Shown here: piece after piece, positions 35,044 to 43,454 of the stretch
How the letters are laid out: every line of letters begins with the position of its first letter
Numbering within the stretch: position 1 is the first letter of the stretch
From: Roseivirga spongicola
GTDB lineage: Bacteria; Bacteroidota; Bacteroidia; Cytophagales; Cyclobacteriaceae
Direction: 5' to 3'
NCBI RefSeq assembly: GCF_001592965.1
Contig: NZ_LRPC01000001.1
Coordinates: forward strand, 1,513,765-1,577,764
Length of the DNA stretch: 64,000 nucleotides
Program-made: the position numbers and the translations under genes
The notes under the pieces: generated by a model
What the model saw: the letters and a program-made list of their open reading frames with translations, nothing else
Databases searched by the model: none
What the model was told of the DNA's origin: nothing

Positions 35044-36795
35044 TTAACCTTTTTCTAACCATTGTTGGTGTCTCCTGCTGGCTTCTTTAGCCCAAATTTT
35101 TGGGCGCTTCCCTAAGCATTCTAAAATGGCGTCTACTCCCACAACAGTTCCTTTGGCCAAACGGCCAAGAAGAGCCATTGGCAATTCTTGGTCATTTTCT
35201 GACAAGATGTAGCCCTTATCTGTTGTTGCAATCCCTAACTCTTCATCTAGTGGCTGAATTAGGTTTTGAGTAAGAAGGTTCTTTACTAAACTCGAGCTTA
35301 CCTGATCTACTTTGGCGGAGGGTAAAACAGAGTCTACCATTATCGGAATAGTATGTTCTAATTCGTCCTTTTTTAGGTTCCATCCCTTTTTGGTGACTTT
35401 AATATCTGGGTTATGAACTAGGTCAACATTGAGAATACCAGCTTTTATGAGCGCAATTAGTTGTTGGATGCTCTCCACAGGAGGCCCAAATGAGTAGCGC
35501 TTGGTAGATTCATCTAAGGCTACAATCTCTTTTGCTACATTGTTAGAGCAAACGTTATAAGAAAGCTCTTCATAAATGGACGGCTGGCAATGCCGCCAAA
35601 CCTGACCAATACAGTAATCCAAGCTTATGGCTCTTTTGCCAACTGCCATTCCTACATATGCCTGCAAAGTTTCGAGTACCGACAGGTCTTTGGGCAACAT
35701 GGTTGGGTGTTCATAGCTCTGGTCTTTTAACCATTCTATGACGGCCTGTTCAACCTTAGCCTTTTCTGATATTTGATAATTATAGGGGGCTGGCAAGCGC
35801 TCAAATATTTCTGCTGCCATTGGGGCAAAAGCCTTCAATATGAAACTGGTATCGCTGGCTTCTCGCTGAGTCTTTCTATCTCCTATTGCACCTTCAAAAT
35901 GGCTCATCTGCTGTTCAGATGGCTGAAACCATTTATCTACAGCGGCATTTAAAGGCTTCGGTACAGGAGGGAGCCCATCGGGCGAGTAAGGAAAGAGTAA
36001 GTTTTTTAACGAGTAGTTGGTGCTATAAGAGCATAATTGAGTTTCTGGATGCTCTATGTTGAAGGCTCCAAACTTATTGGCAACGGCTCTAATTAAGTCT
36101 ATAGCTGCTAATCCAAAACCACGGATAGCTATTTTGGTATTGGGAGATAGAAGCTCATGTTCAAGGATGTTGCTCAAGGGGTATGGCGACCTGAATAGTT
36201 CAATATTCTTATTCTGGTCAGTCTTTTGCTCCCAATCGACAATCTCTTCTGATGGTTCTGCAGGTTGATGACCTATGGTTAAAAGAACTTCGTTGAGTTG
36301 GTCGTAATGCTCTATGGAAGAGCTGAGTGTAATGTATTGGTCGTCATTCAGTCTTAAGTTTTCAATTCGTTCGGTACGAAGTGATACAATATTGGCCTCA
36401 CGTAATGCGCTGACCAACGATTCAAATCGTTCTTTGAGGTATTTGCCAATTTTAGCACGTGGTGGATAGCTGTCTGCGAGTGTTACAGAAGCCTCTTCCC
36501 AGTTCACGCTTATCCATTCATGGTACGAAGGAAAAGGAGGGATGGCTATGTCTCCGAAATTGACGGCTTCTCTCCCTTCAATTTCTAATATTCGCTCATG
36601 AATGTTTATCCAGTTAGCCTCAGACTGATCAAGACTATAGACTTGTCCATTTCCAAAATTACCAGTGCTTTCAAAAAGAATAAAGCGTATTCCGCTAAGT
36701 GCATTCTTTTTGGCTAACTCTACAACTAGGGATTCAAATGCATGTCCGCCTCTGGGGCCAATGCCAACAATACCAATGGTTCTTTCTTTGAGCAT
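35044..36795 (-). CDS. FAD/NAD(P)-binding protein (NAD_binding_9 type)
   Basis: 583 aa. An N-terminal dinucleotide-binding motif VGIGPRGGHAFESL is followed by FESTGNFGNGQVYSLDQSEANW, the signature of the FAD-NAD(P)-binding domain family. The middle has a second Rossmann-like element (KIAIRGFGLAAIDLIRAV). The rest is unique to this family of stand-alone proteins related to lysine/ornithine monooxygenases. Substrate unknown. Upstream are a 189-nt gap and a terminator belonging to the next operon. Confidence 0.75.
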   Translation of the reverse strand: MLKERTIGIVGIGPRGGHAFESLVVELAKKNALSGIRFILFESTGNFGNGQVYSLDQSEANWINIHERILEIEGREAVNFGDIAIPPFPSYHEWISVNWEEASVTLADSYPPRAKIGKYLKERFESLVSALREANIVSLRTERIENLRLNDDQYITLSSSIEHYDQLNEVLLTIGHQPAEPSEEIVDWEQKTDQNKNIELFRSPYPLSNILEHELLSPNTKIAIRGFGLAAIDLIRAVANKFGAFNIEHPETQLCSYSTNYSLKNLLFPYSPDGLPPVPKPLNAAVDKWFQPSEQQMSHFEGAIGDRKTQREASDTSFILKAFAPMAAEIFERLPAPYNYQISEKAKVEQAVIEWLKDQSYEHPTMLPKDLSVLETLQAYVGMAVGKRAISLDYCIGQVWRHCQPSIYEELSYNVCSNNVAKEIVALDESTKRYSFGPPVESIQQLIALIKAGILNVDLVHNPDIKVTKKGWNLKKDELEHTIPIMVDSVLPSAKVDQVSSSLVKNLLTQNLIQPLDEELGIATTDKGYILSENDQELPMALLGRLAKGTVVGVDAILECLGKRPKIWAKEASRRHQQWLEKG

Positions 36796-36921
36796 AATCT
36801 AGTGGGTGTGCTACACCGTTACTGTTGAGGTTTTTTGAAAAATAGTGTATTGAAATGCTTAATCTAAAATAGATACTATTCTAAAGTAAAATGTGTTTTG
36901 GAAAAATTAGAAAGGGATAGA

Positions 36922-36964
36922 AAAACAAAAGGAAGCTACTCCGAGAGTTCGGTGCGCTTCCTTT
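36922..36964 (-). terminator. Terminator of the porin-to-membrane-protein operon
   Basis: On the minus strand a 9-bp stem AAAGGAAGC / GCTTCCTTT (36928-36964) encloses a second small stem-loop (CCGA/TCGG) and is followed by TTTTGTTTTTC. It lies 21 nt after the stop of the membrane-protein gene. Confidence 0.8.
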
Positions 36965-36984
36965 CTGTTGTTTGAGGTTTGAGT

Positions 36985-37632
36985 TTAATCTTTTGTTTTA
37001 AGCAAGACTATGCCCAGCCAAGCGAACCATACAATTTGGAGAAGTCCGAAAACGACTCCTAAATCTCCGAGCCCTGGAATTACAGTTAGAATACCAGCCA
37101 AACCCACCAAAAGCCCAAGCCAATGCATGACCTTTGGCAATTGATGGGCCTTTAGGCCAGCAAGGGTAACAAGCAATACCCAAATTCCCCCAACTACTTC
37201 AACTCCACCACCTAATCCATTTTGAAGGGTTTCAATGGTAAGCCAAAGCTGACTTGCTTGTTGAATATTTTTGGGCTGCTGGGCTAAGGCGGCTTCTAAA
37301 CCTATGTTCGTGATCATACCGCTGGCAATGACGAGTACTGACCAGATGTACCCAAATATGACAGCTATGCCTGAAAGAATAGGTTTCTTGGCTTTTAGGA
37401 TGCCATTTAGAGCGAAGCTTAAAAAAACCAATACCACACCGAAGAGCACATAGATTACGAAAATCCATAACTGATAAAGGGCTTGGTTACTACTCAAAAA
37501 AGCTAGTCTTTCATTTATGCTGAGGGAGCTTGCTTCAGGGTTGAGTGAGCCAATGAGTAAGATAAAGCCAAATATGTAGATAGTCGCTTGGGTTAGCGCA
37601 GCGCTTCCACCAATCTTGTAAAGTGTTTTCAT
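36985..37632 (-). CDS. Polytopic membrane protein, DUF4386-like
   Basis: 215 aa with about six hydrophobic helices (for example IYIFGFILLIGS, LWIFVIYVLFGVVLVFL, IFGYIWSVLVIASGMI, VVGGIWVLLVTLAGL, LLQIVWFAWLGIVLL). Topology and motifs resemble DUF4386 membrane proteins of unknown function; I rate the family name tentative. The start is 1 nt after the acetyltransferase stop codon, so the two are coupled, and a terminator follows. Confidence 0.65.
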   Translation of the reverse strand: MKTLYKIGGSAALTQATIYIFGFILLIGSLNPEASSLSINERLAFLSSNQALYQLWIFVIYVLFGVVLVFLSFALNGILKAKKPILSGIAVIFGYIWSVLVIASGMITNIGLEAALAQQPKNIQQASQLWLTIETLQNGLGGGVEVVGGIWVLLVTLAGLKAHQLPKVMHWLGLLVGLAGILTVIPGLGDLGVVFGLLQIVWFAWLGIVLLKTKD

Positions 37633-37633
37633 T

Positions 37634-38284
37634 TTAAGCGCTTTTAAGTTGTTGGTGTACTTGCATCAGGGCTTTAATATCTTTCGATGTCAACAGCTGA
37701 ATATTTTGGGTAATGACATCAACGGGCCAATTCCACCACTCAATTTTTAAGAGCGTTTCAATTTCTTCTTCATTGAATCGTTTTTTGATTGGTTTTGCTG
37801 GGTTTCCACCCACTATGGTGTAAGGCTCTACACTTTTGGTAACTACAGATTGGGCGCCAATAATACAGCCATCTCCTATGGTTACTCCAGGAAGAATTAC
37901 GGCCTCATGGCCAATCCAAACATCGCTTCCTACTGTAATGCTGCCCCTTACTGGGTAGGCTTTGTCTTGCATGGCGTTCTCCCACCCATGACCAAAGATG
38001 GCAAAGGGAAAAGATGAGATGGCTTGGATTAAATGGTTGCCTCCATTGAGTAAAAACTGAACACCAGAAGCAATGCTACAGAACTTACCGATAATCAGTT
38101 TGTCGTCAATAAAGTCGAAGTTGTAGCGAACATTCTTTTCGAAATTTGCTACATCATCATGGTCATCGTAATAGGTGAAATCACCGATTTCTATCTTCGG
38201 ATTCTTGACCACGTTTTTCAAGAAACAAAGCTTGTTATAGCCTTGCAGTGGGAATGGTTCGTTACAGTTCGGTGCTTGTTTCAT
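37634..38284 (-). CDS. Xenobiotic acetyltransferase, Vat/CatB-like hexapeptide protein
   Basis: 216 aa. The left-handed beta-helix repeats are plain (GKFCSIASGVQFLL, GSDVWIGHEAVILPGVTIGDGCIIGAQSVVTKSV, YTIVGGNPAKPIKKRF). The motif NGGNH supplies the expected catalytic His, and IGDFTYYDD, DKLIIGKFCSI and WWNWPVDVI match the Vat streptogramin-A and type B chloramphenicol acetyltransferases rather than the general sugar acetyltransferases. The family moves acetyl from acetyl-CoA to a hydroxyl; actual substrate here is unknown. Overlaps the upstream membrane-protein gene by 23 nt and is 1 nt from the next gene. Confidence 0.85.
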   Translation of the reverse strand: MKQAPNCNEPFPLQGYNKLCFLKNVVKNPKIEIGDFTYYDDHDDVANFEKNVRYNFDFIDDKLIIGKFCSIASGVQFLLNGGNHLIQAISSFPFAIFGHGWENAMQDKAYPVRGSITVGSDVWIGHEAVILPGVTIGDGCIIGAQSVVTKSVEPYTIVGGNPAKPIKKRFNEEEIETLLKIEWWNWPVDVITQNIQLLTSKDIKALMQVHQQLKSA

Positions 38285-38690
38285 ACTTGTTTGATTTGCT
38301 GGCGAATTGGATACAAAAGATAGCTGAAATTGCGGTAATGGGCGTGAAGGCTACTTTTTCAAAAAGCGTTACCGCCAAAAGGTTGCCCACTGTGTTTAGA
38401 ATAAAGTAAATGCCAATGACCAAAATGACTCCACGTAACCACTTTTTAGACCAGTCTTTTTCTACTATACTTCTATAGAATTTTTCAAGTAGTAGTGTGA
38501 AGCCAATTAAGACCGAAATGGCCATAACCAAATGCTCTTGCGCTTGCTCCCAACTTGTGAGTCTTCCACCAGCTATGTATTTGTAGTCTATTAAGCCAGC
38601 CAAAATTAAAGCCTGAAAAACGGCAAGAAGTAACCAAAGCGCCTGCAAGAGACGCACTTTGGTTACAATGAATTTTGCTTGGATAGGCAT
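38262..38690 (-). CDS. Small four-helix membrane protein, unknown function
   Basis: 142 aa with four predicted transmembrane helices (ALWLLLAVFQALILAGLI; HLVMAISVLIGFTLLL; GVILVIGIYFILNTVGNLLAV; ITAISAIFCIQFA). No family recognised. It lies 10 nt after the serine-hydrolase gene and its 3' end overlaps the acetyltransferase start by 23 nt, which indicates translational coupling within a five-gene operon. Confidence 0.65.
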   Translation of the reverse strand: MPIQAKFIVTKVRLLQALWLLLAVFQALILAGLIDYKYIAGGRLTSWEQAQEHLVMAISVLIGFTLLLEKFYRSIVEKDWSKKWLRGVILVIGIYFILNTVGNLLAVTLFEKVAFTPITAISAIFCIQFASKSNKYETSTEL

Positions 38691-38700
38691 GCTAGGTGAT

Positions 38701-39762
38701 TTAGAATTGGTGCGCTAATAGCGTCTCTATGATTTCGAAACGCTGATCGCCCTTGTCCCCCTGATTGCTCAGTGCGATCACAATTCCACCAGTTGTTGGT
38801 TCAAAGCCCATGAGTGCTGTAAAGCCCGAGATGTCGCCACCATGCCAATAGAAATCTTTATTGGCTAAGTTGCTTTTGAACCATCCTAAACCGAACATAG
38901 TGTAACCTGCTGGCACATCGCCAGGAAATACGTCATTACGCTCTTCTGCCGTGAACCAGTCACCCATTACAGCTTCTGCCCAACGGGCTAGGTCTGCTGT
39001 TGTGCTCGTCCAGTCGCCAGCTCCGTAGGCCACAGGCATTGGGTAAGAAGATACATCTTCTGAACCTTCATAGCCATGAGCGTAGCCAGACTCTGTAATT
39101 TCATTTTCGCCCAGCTCTGTATCGTTCATATTGAGTGGCTCGAGAACGTTCAGCCTGATGTATTCTTCATAGCCTTCATCTGTTAGCTCGTCAATCAATA
39201 AAGCGGCAATTAGAAAGTTAGAGTTGCTATAACTCACTGCACTGCCTGGTTCAAAGAGCAGTCCATCTTCTTCTACAGTTTCCATTATGGCGTCCAGAAT
39301 ATCTTCTGGAGATACGTAGGTGCCACTTTTTGCAATAGGCTCAATGGCGTCTACATAATCTGGCAGGCCAGAACCGTGGCTAAGCAGATGACGAATGCTA
39401 ATTTTATCTCCTTCGGGAAATTCATCATCAAATTCGCTTAGTTTCTGGTCAAAGCTTTCAATAAGTCCATCGCGTTTAAGCTGAACCATAGCCATGGCAG
39501 TAAAGGTTTTGGTTACAGAGCCAATTCGGAACTTTGTTTCTGGTGTATTGCTCTCGTTCTGACCTAGGTTTGCTTCACCATAAGACCTGTTTAGAATGGT
39601 ATTTCCATTCTTCTTAATCAATACCGAGCCTTGAAAGTTGATATCGGAAAAATAGCTTTCCGCATCGGTAAACTGTTCAGTGGGTGCTAGTGCATCGTCA
39701 TTGCTACAGCCTAATAAAAAGACCACTAGTATAAGGCTGAAGGTGTAAATTGAGTTTTTCAT
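38701..39762 (-). CDS. Serine hydrolase of the beta-lactamase/class C family, lipoprotein
   Basis: 353 aa. The N-terminus has a lipobox (LLGC, Cys19). The active-site motifs are SVTK (SxxK, near residue 84) in RIGSVTKTFTAMAMVQL, YSNSNF (YxN), and HGGDISG (HxG/KTG equivalent). These fit the PF00144 group of beta-lactamase-related esterases and peptidases; beta-lactamase activity itself is not implied. The Cys anchor suggests a periplasm-facing lipoprotein. Next to an outer-membrane porin and an acetyltransferase in one operon. Confidence 0.85.
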   Translation of the reverse strand: MKNSIYTFSLILVVFLLGCSNDDALAPTEQFTDAESYFSDINFQGSVLIKKNGNTILNRSYGEANLGQNESNTPETKFRIGSVTKTFTAMAMVQLKRDGLIESFDQKLSEFDDEFPEGDKISIRHLLSHGSGLPDYVDAIEPIAKSGTYVSPEDILDAIMETVEEDGLLFEPGSAVSYSNSNFLIAALLIDELTDEGYEEYIRLNVLEPLNMNDTELGENEITESGYAHGYEGSEDVSSYPMPVAYGAGDWTSTTADLARWAEAVMGDWFTAEERNDVFPGDVPAGYTMFGLGWFKSNLANKDFYWHGGDISGFTALMGFEPTTGGIVIALSNQGDKGDQRFEIIETLLAHQF

Positions 39763-39797
39763 AATGTTGTTGTTTGAGTTTTTGTTTTGGGCTTCAG

Positions 39798-40457
39798 TTA
39801 TTTTTTAGCGAATGGGTTGGTTTTCCATGGTTTCGAAATCATGACGTTGAAGAGCAGCGATCTGTTATAGACTTCAGAAACATTAGAGATATTTACTAGG
39901 CCAACGTGGTAGCGAACATCAAAAGTTACTCGCATGGTTTTCTTGAATGGAAGTTCATAACCACCACCAAACTCTACCCCAGCATCCCATCGTTTATATT
40001 CATCATCTCCATTTCCAAACTGAATCTTAGTCTTAGTTTCTGGAGACGTCTCTGTGGGGGAAAGTGTTACTTTTCCGCCTGTTTGGTAGGCGATAGACGG
40101 CCCTGCATTTAAATAGAATTTGCCTAAATATAGCCTAGCAAGTACAGGCATTTCTATCAGGTGAAGTCGGGTTTTAGTTTTAACTCCATTTACAGGATTG
40201 TCAGCCTTGAGCTTACTACCTTTTTGCATGTAGTAAAGCTCAGATACTAGGGTGAAGTTCTCGGTAATACCGGCCTGAAAGGAAAGCCCTGCTTGAATAC
40301 CCTTTAAATTTTCACGGTAATCCTTTAGTTCGCTATTTGAATTCCCATAATAGAAAGTAGAAGGGGAGTAGTTGGCGAGAATGTCTAAATAGGTTTTTTG
40401 GGCAAAGGCCGTACTGGCCAGTAAAAAGAGTGCAATTGTAAAAAGTTGTTTTTTCAT
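39798..40457 (-). CDS. Outer-membrane beta-barrel porin, PorT-like
   Basis: 219 aa. A signal peptide (LFLLASTAFAQ) is followed by an alternating hydrophobic/polar beta-barrel pattern with GIQAGLSFQAGITENFTLVSELYYMQKGSK, LEMPVLARLYLGKFYLNAGPSIAYQ-type strands, and GVEFGGGYELPF, matching the PF13568 OMP_b-brl_2 group. Predicted outer-membrane 8-stranded barrel. It leads a minus-strand operon of five genes ending at 36985. Confidence 0.78.
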   Translation of the reverse strand: MKKQLFTIALFLLASTAFAQKTYLDILANYSPSTFYYGNSNSELKDYRENLKGIQAGLSFQAGITENFTLVSELYYMQKGSKLKADNPVNGVKTKTRLHLIEMPVLARLYLGKFYLNAGPSIAYQTGGKVTLSPTETSPETKTKIQFGNGDDEYKRWDAGVEFGGGYELPFKKTMRVTFDVRYHVGLVNISNVSEVYNRSLLFNVMISKPWKTNPFAKK

Positions 40458-40628
40458 GATAATTGAGTTTTGCTTGTTGTTTTGCTTCGTGATGATACAA
40501 ATGTGGGGAGTAGCAAAAACTCAAATGTCCGAGTTAACAGATCAGGACTTGTAAAGTGAGAATCCGGACTTTTTCGAAAAGTGATTTGCCCGTATGGGTA
40601 AATTTAAAGTGATTTTCTAATTGTATAA
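40458..40628. other. Leader region of the porin operon
   Basis: This stretch belongs to a 389-nt gap without an intact gene (40458-40846). Beside the porin start it holds a candidate promoter on the minus strand: TTTG (40522-40525), 16-nt spacer, CACATTTG (40498-40505). Further out is TTTGCCC/GGGTAAA (near 40585-40602), a weak inverted repeat. The rest of the gap holds a terminator and a pseudogene fragment given separately. Confidence 0.4.
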
Positions 40629-40666
40629 AAAAAAAGAAACCCACCCTTTGGTCTGGAGTGAGTTTC
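40627..40666 (-). terminator. Intrinsic terminator, originally that of the aminopeptidase P gene
   Basis: On the minus strand an 11-bp stem with two G-U pairs (GAAACTCACTC / GGGTGGGTTTC, 40636-40666) with a 9-nt interior is followed by nine T residues. It lies just past the duplicated pepP 3' fragment, so it was probably the terminator of pepP before the methyltransferase segment came between them. Confidence 0.85.
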
Positions 40667-40709
40667 TCGTTTAGTGCTTTTTAGGCCTGAATTGCCTTCA
40701 ATAGATAGT

Positions 40710-40806
40710 CTATTGTTTGCCTTTAAAGTCTGGTAAATTGAAAGCATCTAGTGGGCTAGGTTGCTTCATCATGGCTTCAATAGCTTCAGTTGTTCTTGGG
40801 GCAAAA
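40710..40806 (-). pseudogene. Duplicated 3' end of the aminopeptidase P gene
   Basis: Read on the minus strand this fragment encodes FAPRTTEAIEAMMKQPSPLD and then AFNLPDFKGKQ before TAG: the C-terminus of the aminopeptidase P encoded at 41597-43063 (which has IETMMK and ends KGKK). Positions 40716-40806 match 41603-41693 with one mismatch in 91. It has no start codon and lies between the methyltransferase gene and the old terminator. Confidence 0.9.
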
Positions 40807-40846
40807 CAGAGAGTAGTTGGAGGCCTTAAGTATTTATGGAGTTCTG

Positions 40847-41545
40847 TCATTTTGCAAGCACCATTAGTGAGAAACCTCCAATAGTTTTAGCAGCAAAGTC
40901 TTCACTCATAAGAGATAAAAGTCTTCTTGGCATGTAGCCCATTTTTGATTTAATCGATTTTCTTGGGATATCTAAAATGATTGAAGTGTAAAAGTGGTCT
41001 ACAATTTCGTAGCCTGTGTCTGAGAGTGTCGCAAGAGCAGTATCCTTCATAAAATAATGTAGGTGGCCAACAGATTTTCTCATGGTTAAGAGTTTATTCC
41101 TAAAGATCATAAACATTGAGGCGTCAAGAGGGATGTGGAATAATTTATATTCCGACTTATCTTTGCATGCTCTTAGGAACCCCATATAGTCCTCCACGTG
41201 TTCAAACACATCAATCATAAGTAGAAGGTCAAAGAACTCTCTAGATTTTATCATATCCTCCTGTCTAAAAGATACCCTTTGGCTTTTTCTTTTTTGAGCC
41301 ATTTTGATAGCGTCCGGAGAAATATCAAAGCCAGTGAATAGTACATTTTTAGGTAAAGAGGTCTGTAGCTGGTTCAGAATCTCACCAGCTCCGCAGCCGA
41401 TTTCGGCAATTGAGTTAATTTGAAGCGAGTTTTTCTTAATCATTTTAAGAATCTGCTTTGCCTTCCATGGTGAGTCTTCGATATGCCATGATGGATTGCT
41501 TTCTAGATATGCGCTATTTTCTTGGTAGTAGTTATTGATGGCCAT
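40847..41545 (-). CDS. Class I SAM-dependent methyltransferase
   Basis: 232 aa. The Rossmann SAM-binding motif IAEIGCGAGEILNQL is at about 46-60, followed by FTGFDISPDAIKMAQKR (acidic loop) and LLLMIDVFEHVEDY. No signal peptide or transmembrane segment. The general fold fits Methyltransf_23/ubiE-like enzymes; the substrate is not identifiable. It lies inside an insertion bounded by two copies of the pepP 3' end, and its codons AGA/AAA are more AT-rich in appearance than its neighbours, consistent with acquisition. Confidence 0.8.
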   Translation of the reverse strand: MAINNYYQENSAYLESNPSWHIEDSPWKAKQILKMIKKNSLQINSIAEIGCGAGEILNQLQTSLPKNVLFTGFDISPDAIKMAQKRKSQRVSFRQEDMIKSREFFDLLLMIDVFEHVEDYMGFLRACKDKSEYKLFHIPLDASMFMIFRNKLLTMRKSVGHLHYFMKDTALATLSDTGYEIVDHFYTSIILDIPRKSIKSKMGYMPRRLLSLMSEDFAAKTIGGFSLMVLAK

Positions 41546-41596
41546 ATTCGAAAATGTCCCCTGTCGGTTTAGATTATAGGTGATGTTTTTGAAAAA

Positions 41597-43063
41597 TTAC
41601 TTTTTGCCTTTAAAGTCTGGTAAATTGAAAGCATCTAGTGGGCTAGGTTGCTTCATCATGGTTTCAATAGCTTCAGTTGTTCTTGGGGCAAAATCGGACA
41701 GCAGTTCGTAGCCGTCTTTGGTGATTAGGATATCGTCTTCAATTCTAACGGCAATGCCCCACCATTTAGGGTCACAATCTGAGCCCTCAGGAATATAAAT
41801 ACCAGGCTCTATGGTAATGGCCATATACTCCTGCATTTCTCCATAAGTGCCTAAGTCGTGCACATCTAAACCAATATGATGCGACAGTCCATGTGGGAAA
41901 TAAAGATGGCGGGCTTTAGGGCTAGAAATAATGCCTAATTCGGCTAGGCCTTCGTTAATAATTTCCCTTGCTTTGGCGGTAACCTCGCTAAATGTTGTTC
42001 CTGGTTTGCTCATTTTGATGGTTACGTCTTGAGCTTTTAATACGAGGTCGTAAATAGCCTTTTCTTCTGGAGAGAACTTTCCATCAATTGGAATGGTGCG
42101 CGTAACATCAGCTGTGTAGCCATGGTACTCTGCACCAAGATCCATCAGAATCATTTCTTTGCTTTCAATATGTGGTTTTTCATTTTCAATATAGTGTAGA
42201 ATGCAACCATTATTGCCAGCACCTACAATTGAAGGGTAGCCTTCATATTCAGATCCGTATTTCTTAAACACATATTCATGAATGCCTTGAATTTCGGTTT
42301 CTGACATACCTGGCTTCATGGCTTTCATTACTTCTACCTGACCAACAGTAGAGATAAATACTGCTTTGCGAAGCAATTCAATTTCTTCTGGAGTTTTTAT
42401 GCCTCGGAGTGCCGACATAATGTTGTTTAGCTCCTTTACGTCTAAGTTTTTAGAAGGAAGTTCTTTGCCTAGCGTATTGTTGTCTGAGATGTAGCCAGCC
42501 TTCTGCTTAAACTGATTGATTAAGCTGTATAGATCGGCTTGGTCATTAGGGTTTTCTCTTACATCGTTCTTAAAGTCGTAGAAAAGCACTTTATCGAACT
42601 TGCTGAAATCTATATTATAATCTTTGAAAGTAGAGCCATTGTAAGCTTGCTCAATTTTCAACTGTTCTTTAACCCCTTCAATTCCCATTCTTCGGCCCGT
42701 CCACATTTCGGCCATGGGGTTTTTCTCCTGAACAAAGAAAATCTCGTTATAGCTTTCGCCATCTGCATCAGTTTGTTGCTCTTTGAAAACAAGTAAAACT
42801 GCATGTGGCTCTCGGTAGCCTGTAAGGTAATAGAGGTTCGGGTCTTGATGGTAGACGTAGTCTACATCATTGGCTCTGTTGCGAACTGGATTAGCGAAAA
42901 ATACGGCAACAGAGTTTTGAGGCATGCGCTTTCTGAGCTGCTCTCGCCTGTCTTTATGAAATTCGGCAGAAAGATAGTCTCCTCTTCGCTCTTGTGCATG
43001 GCAAACAAAAAATCCTGACAGCAACGCTATCAGGATTGAATATATTCTTATGGTTTTAATCAT
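41597..43063 (-). CDS. pepP: Exported aminopeptidase P-like M24 metallopeptidase
   Basis: 488 aa. A signal peptide (SILIALLSGFFVCHAQ) precedes an N-terminal creatinase-like domain (HQDPNLYYLTGYREPHAVLLV) and the M24B catalytic domain (about 200-470). Metal ligands are seen in LMDLGAEYHGYTADVTR (two Asp), LSHHIGLDVHD (His), TIEPGIYIPEG (Glu) and VRIEDDI (Glu). The enzyme removes N-terminal residues before proline; a signal peptide indicates periplasmic action. Its 3' end is repeated 888 nt downstream, beyond the methyltransferase. Confidence 0.93.
   Translation of the reverse strand: MIKTIRIYSILIALLSGFFVCHAQERRGDYLSAEFHKDRREQLRKRMPQNSVAVFFANPVRNRANDVDYVYHQDPNLYYLTGYREPHAVLLVFKEQQTDADGESYNEIFFVQEKNPMAEMWTGRRMGIEGVKEQLKIEQAYNGSTFKDYNIDFSKFDKVLFYDFKNDVRENPNDQADLYSLINQFKQKAGYISDNNTLGKELPSKNLDVKELNNIMSALRGIKTPEEIELLRKAVFISTVGQVEVMKAMKPGMSETEIQGIHEYVFKKYGSEYEGYPSIVGAGNNGCILHYIENEKPHIESKEMILMDLGAEYHGYTADVTRTIPIDGKFSPEEKAIYDLVLKAQDVTIKMSKPGTTFSEVTAKAREIINEGLAELGIISSPKARHLYFPHGLSHHIGLDVHDLGTYGEMQEYMAITIEPGIYIPEGSDCDPKWWGIAVRIEDDILITKDGYELLSDFAPRTTEAIETMMKQPSPLDAFNLPDFKGKK
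41603..41693. repeat. 91-bp direct repeat, copy B
   Basis: Equals 40716-40806 except for one base (C at 40775, T at 41662). Between the copies lies 796 nt containing only the methyltransferase gene and flanks. Copy B is the functional 3' end of pepP. Confidence 0.93.
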
Positions 43064-43088
43064 AGCATAATAACGTTCTGTGACGCTA

Positions 43089-43328
43089 TTATACTAAAAT
43101 GTTACCGTTTTGTCTTGCTTTTTTTAGTACTGCAGAGATACCATTTTTGTTAATGGTTCTGATTGCTGAAGTAGATACTTTTAAAGTGATCCACTTGTCT
43201 TCTTCAGGGATATAGAATCTCTTTTTCTGCAGGTTAGGGTAGAATTTTCTCTTTACTTTATTGTTAGCGTGAGAAACATTGTTTCCTACCTGTACTTTCT
43301 TTCCTGTGATATCACAAACTCTTGCCAT
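43089..43328 (-). CDS. rpmB: 50S ribosomal protein L28
   Basis: 79 aa: [20 protein letters not shown] onward and [17 protein letters not shown] match L28 throughout. In many Bacteroidota rpmB is immediately upstream of rpmG; here they are 10 kb apart with the accessory block between them. pepP starts 26 nt after its stop codon. Confidence 0.96.
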   Translation of the reverse strand: MARVCDITGKKVQVGNNVSHANNKVKRKFYPNLQKKRFYIPEEDKWITLKVSTSAIRTINKNGISAVLKKARQNGNILV

Positions 43329-43364
43329 AACTATCTGAATTATCCGCTTTTCTCAAACGGACTG

Positions 43365-43395
43365 CAAATATCTGAATAAAAATTTAACCTGCCAA
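43365..43395 (-). promoter_or_regulatory. Candidate promoter of rpmB
   Basis: Minus strand: -33 TTGG (43392-43395), 19-nt spacer, -7 GATATTTG (43365-43372), each box one or two bases from consensus. The downstream bases share CGGACTGCAAATAT with the rpmG promoter. Confidence 0.5.
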
Positions 43396-43454
43396 CATTC
43401 TTTAAAAAATATAAGCCAAGAAATATGGTTTTTTCAAAAGGTGCAAATTCCGCT

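Noticed and set aside
38701..39762. Calling the SxxK hydrolase an antibiotic-resistance beta-lactamase
   Set aside because: The motifs only place it in the broad PF00144 group, which includes esterases and peptidases; nothing here shows lactamase activity.
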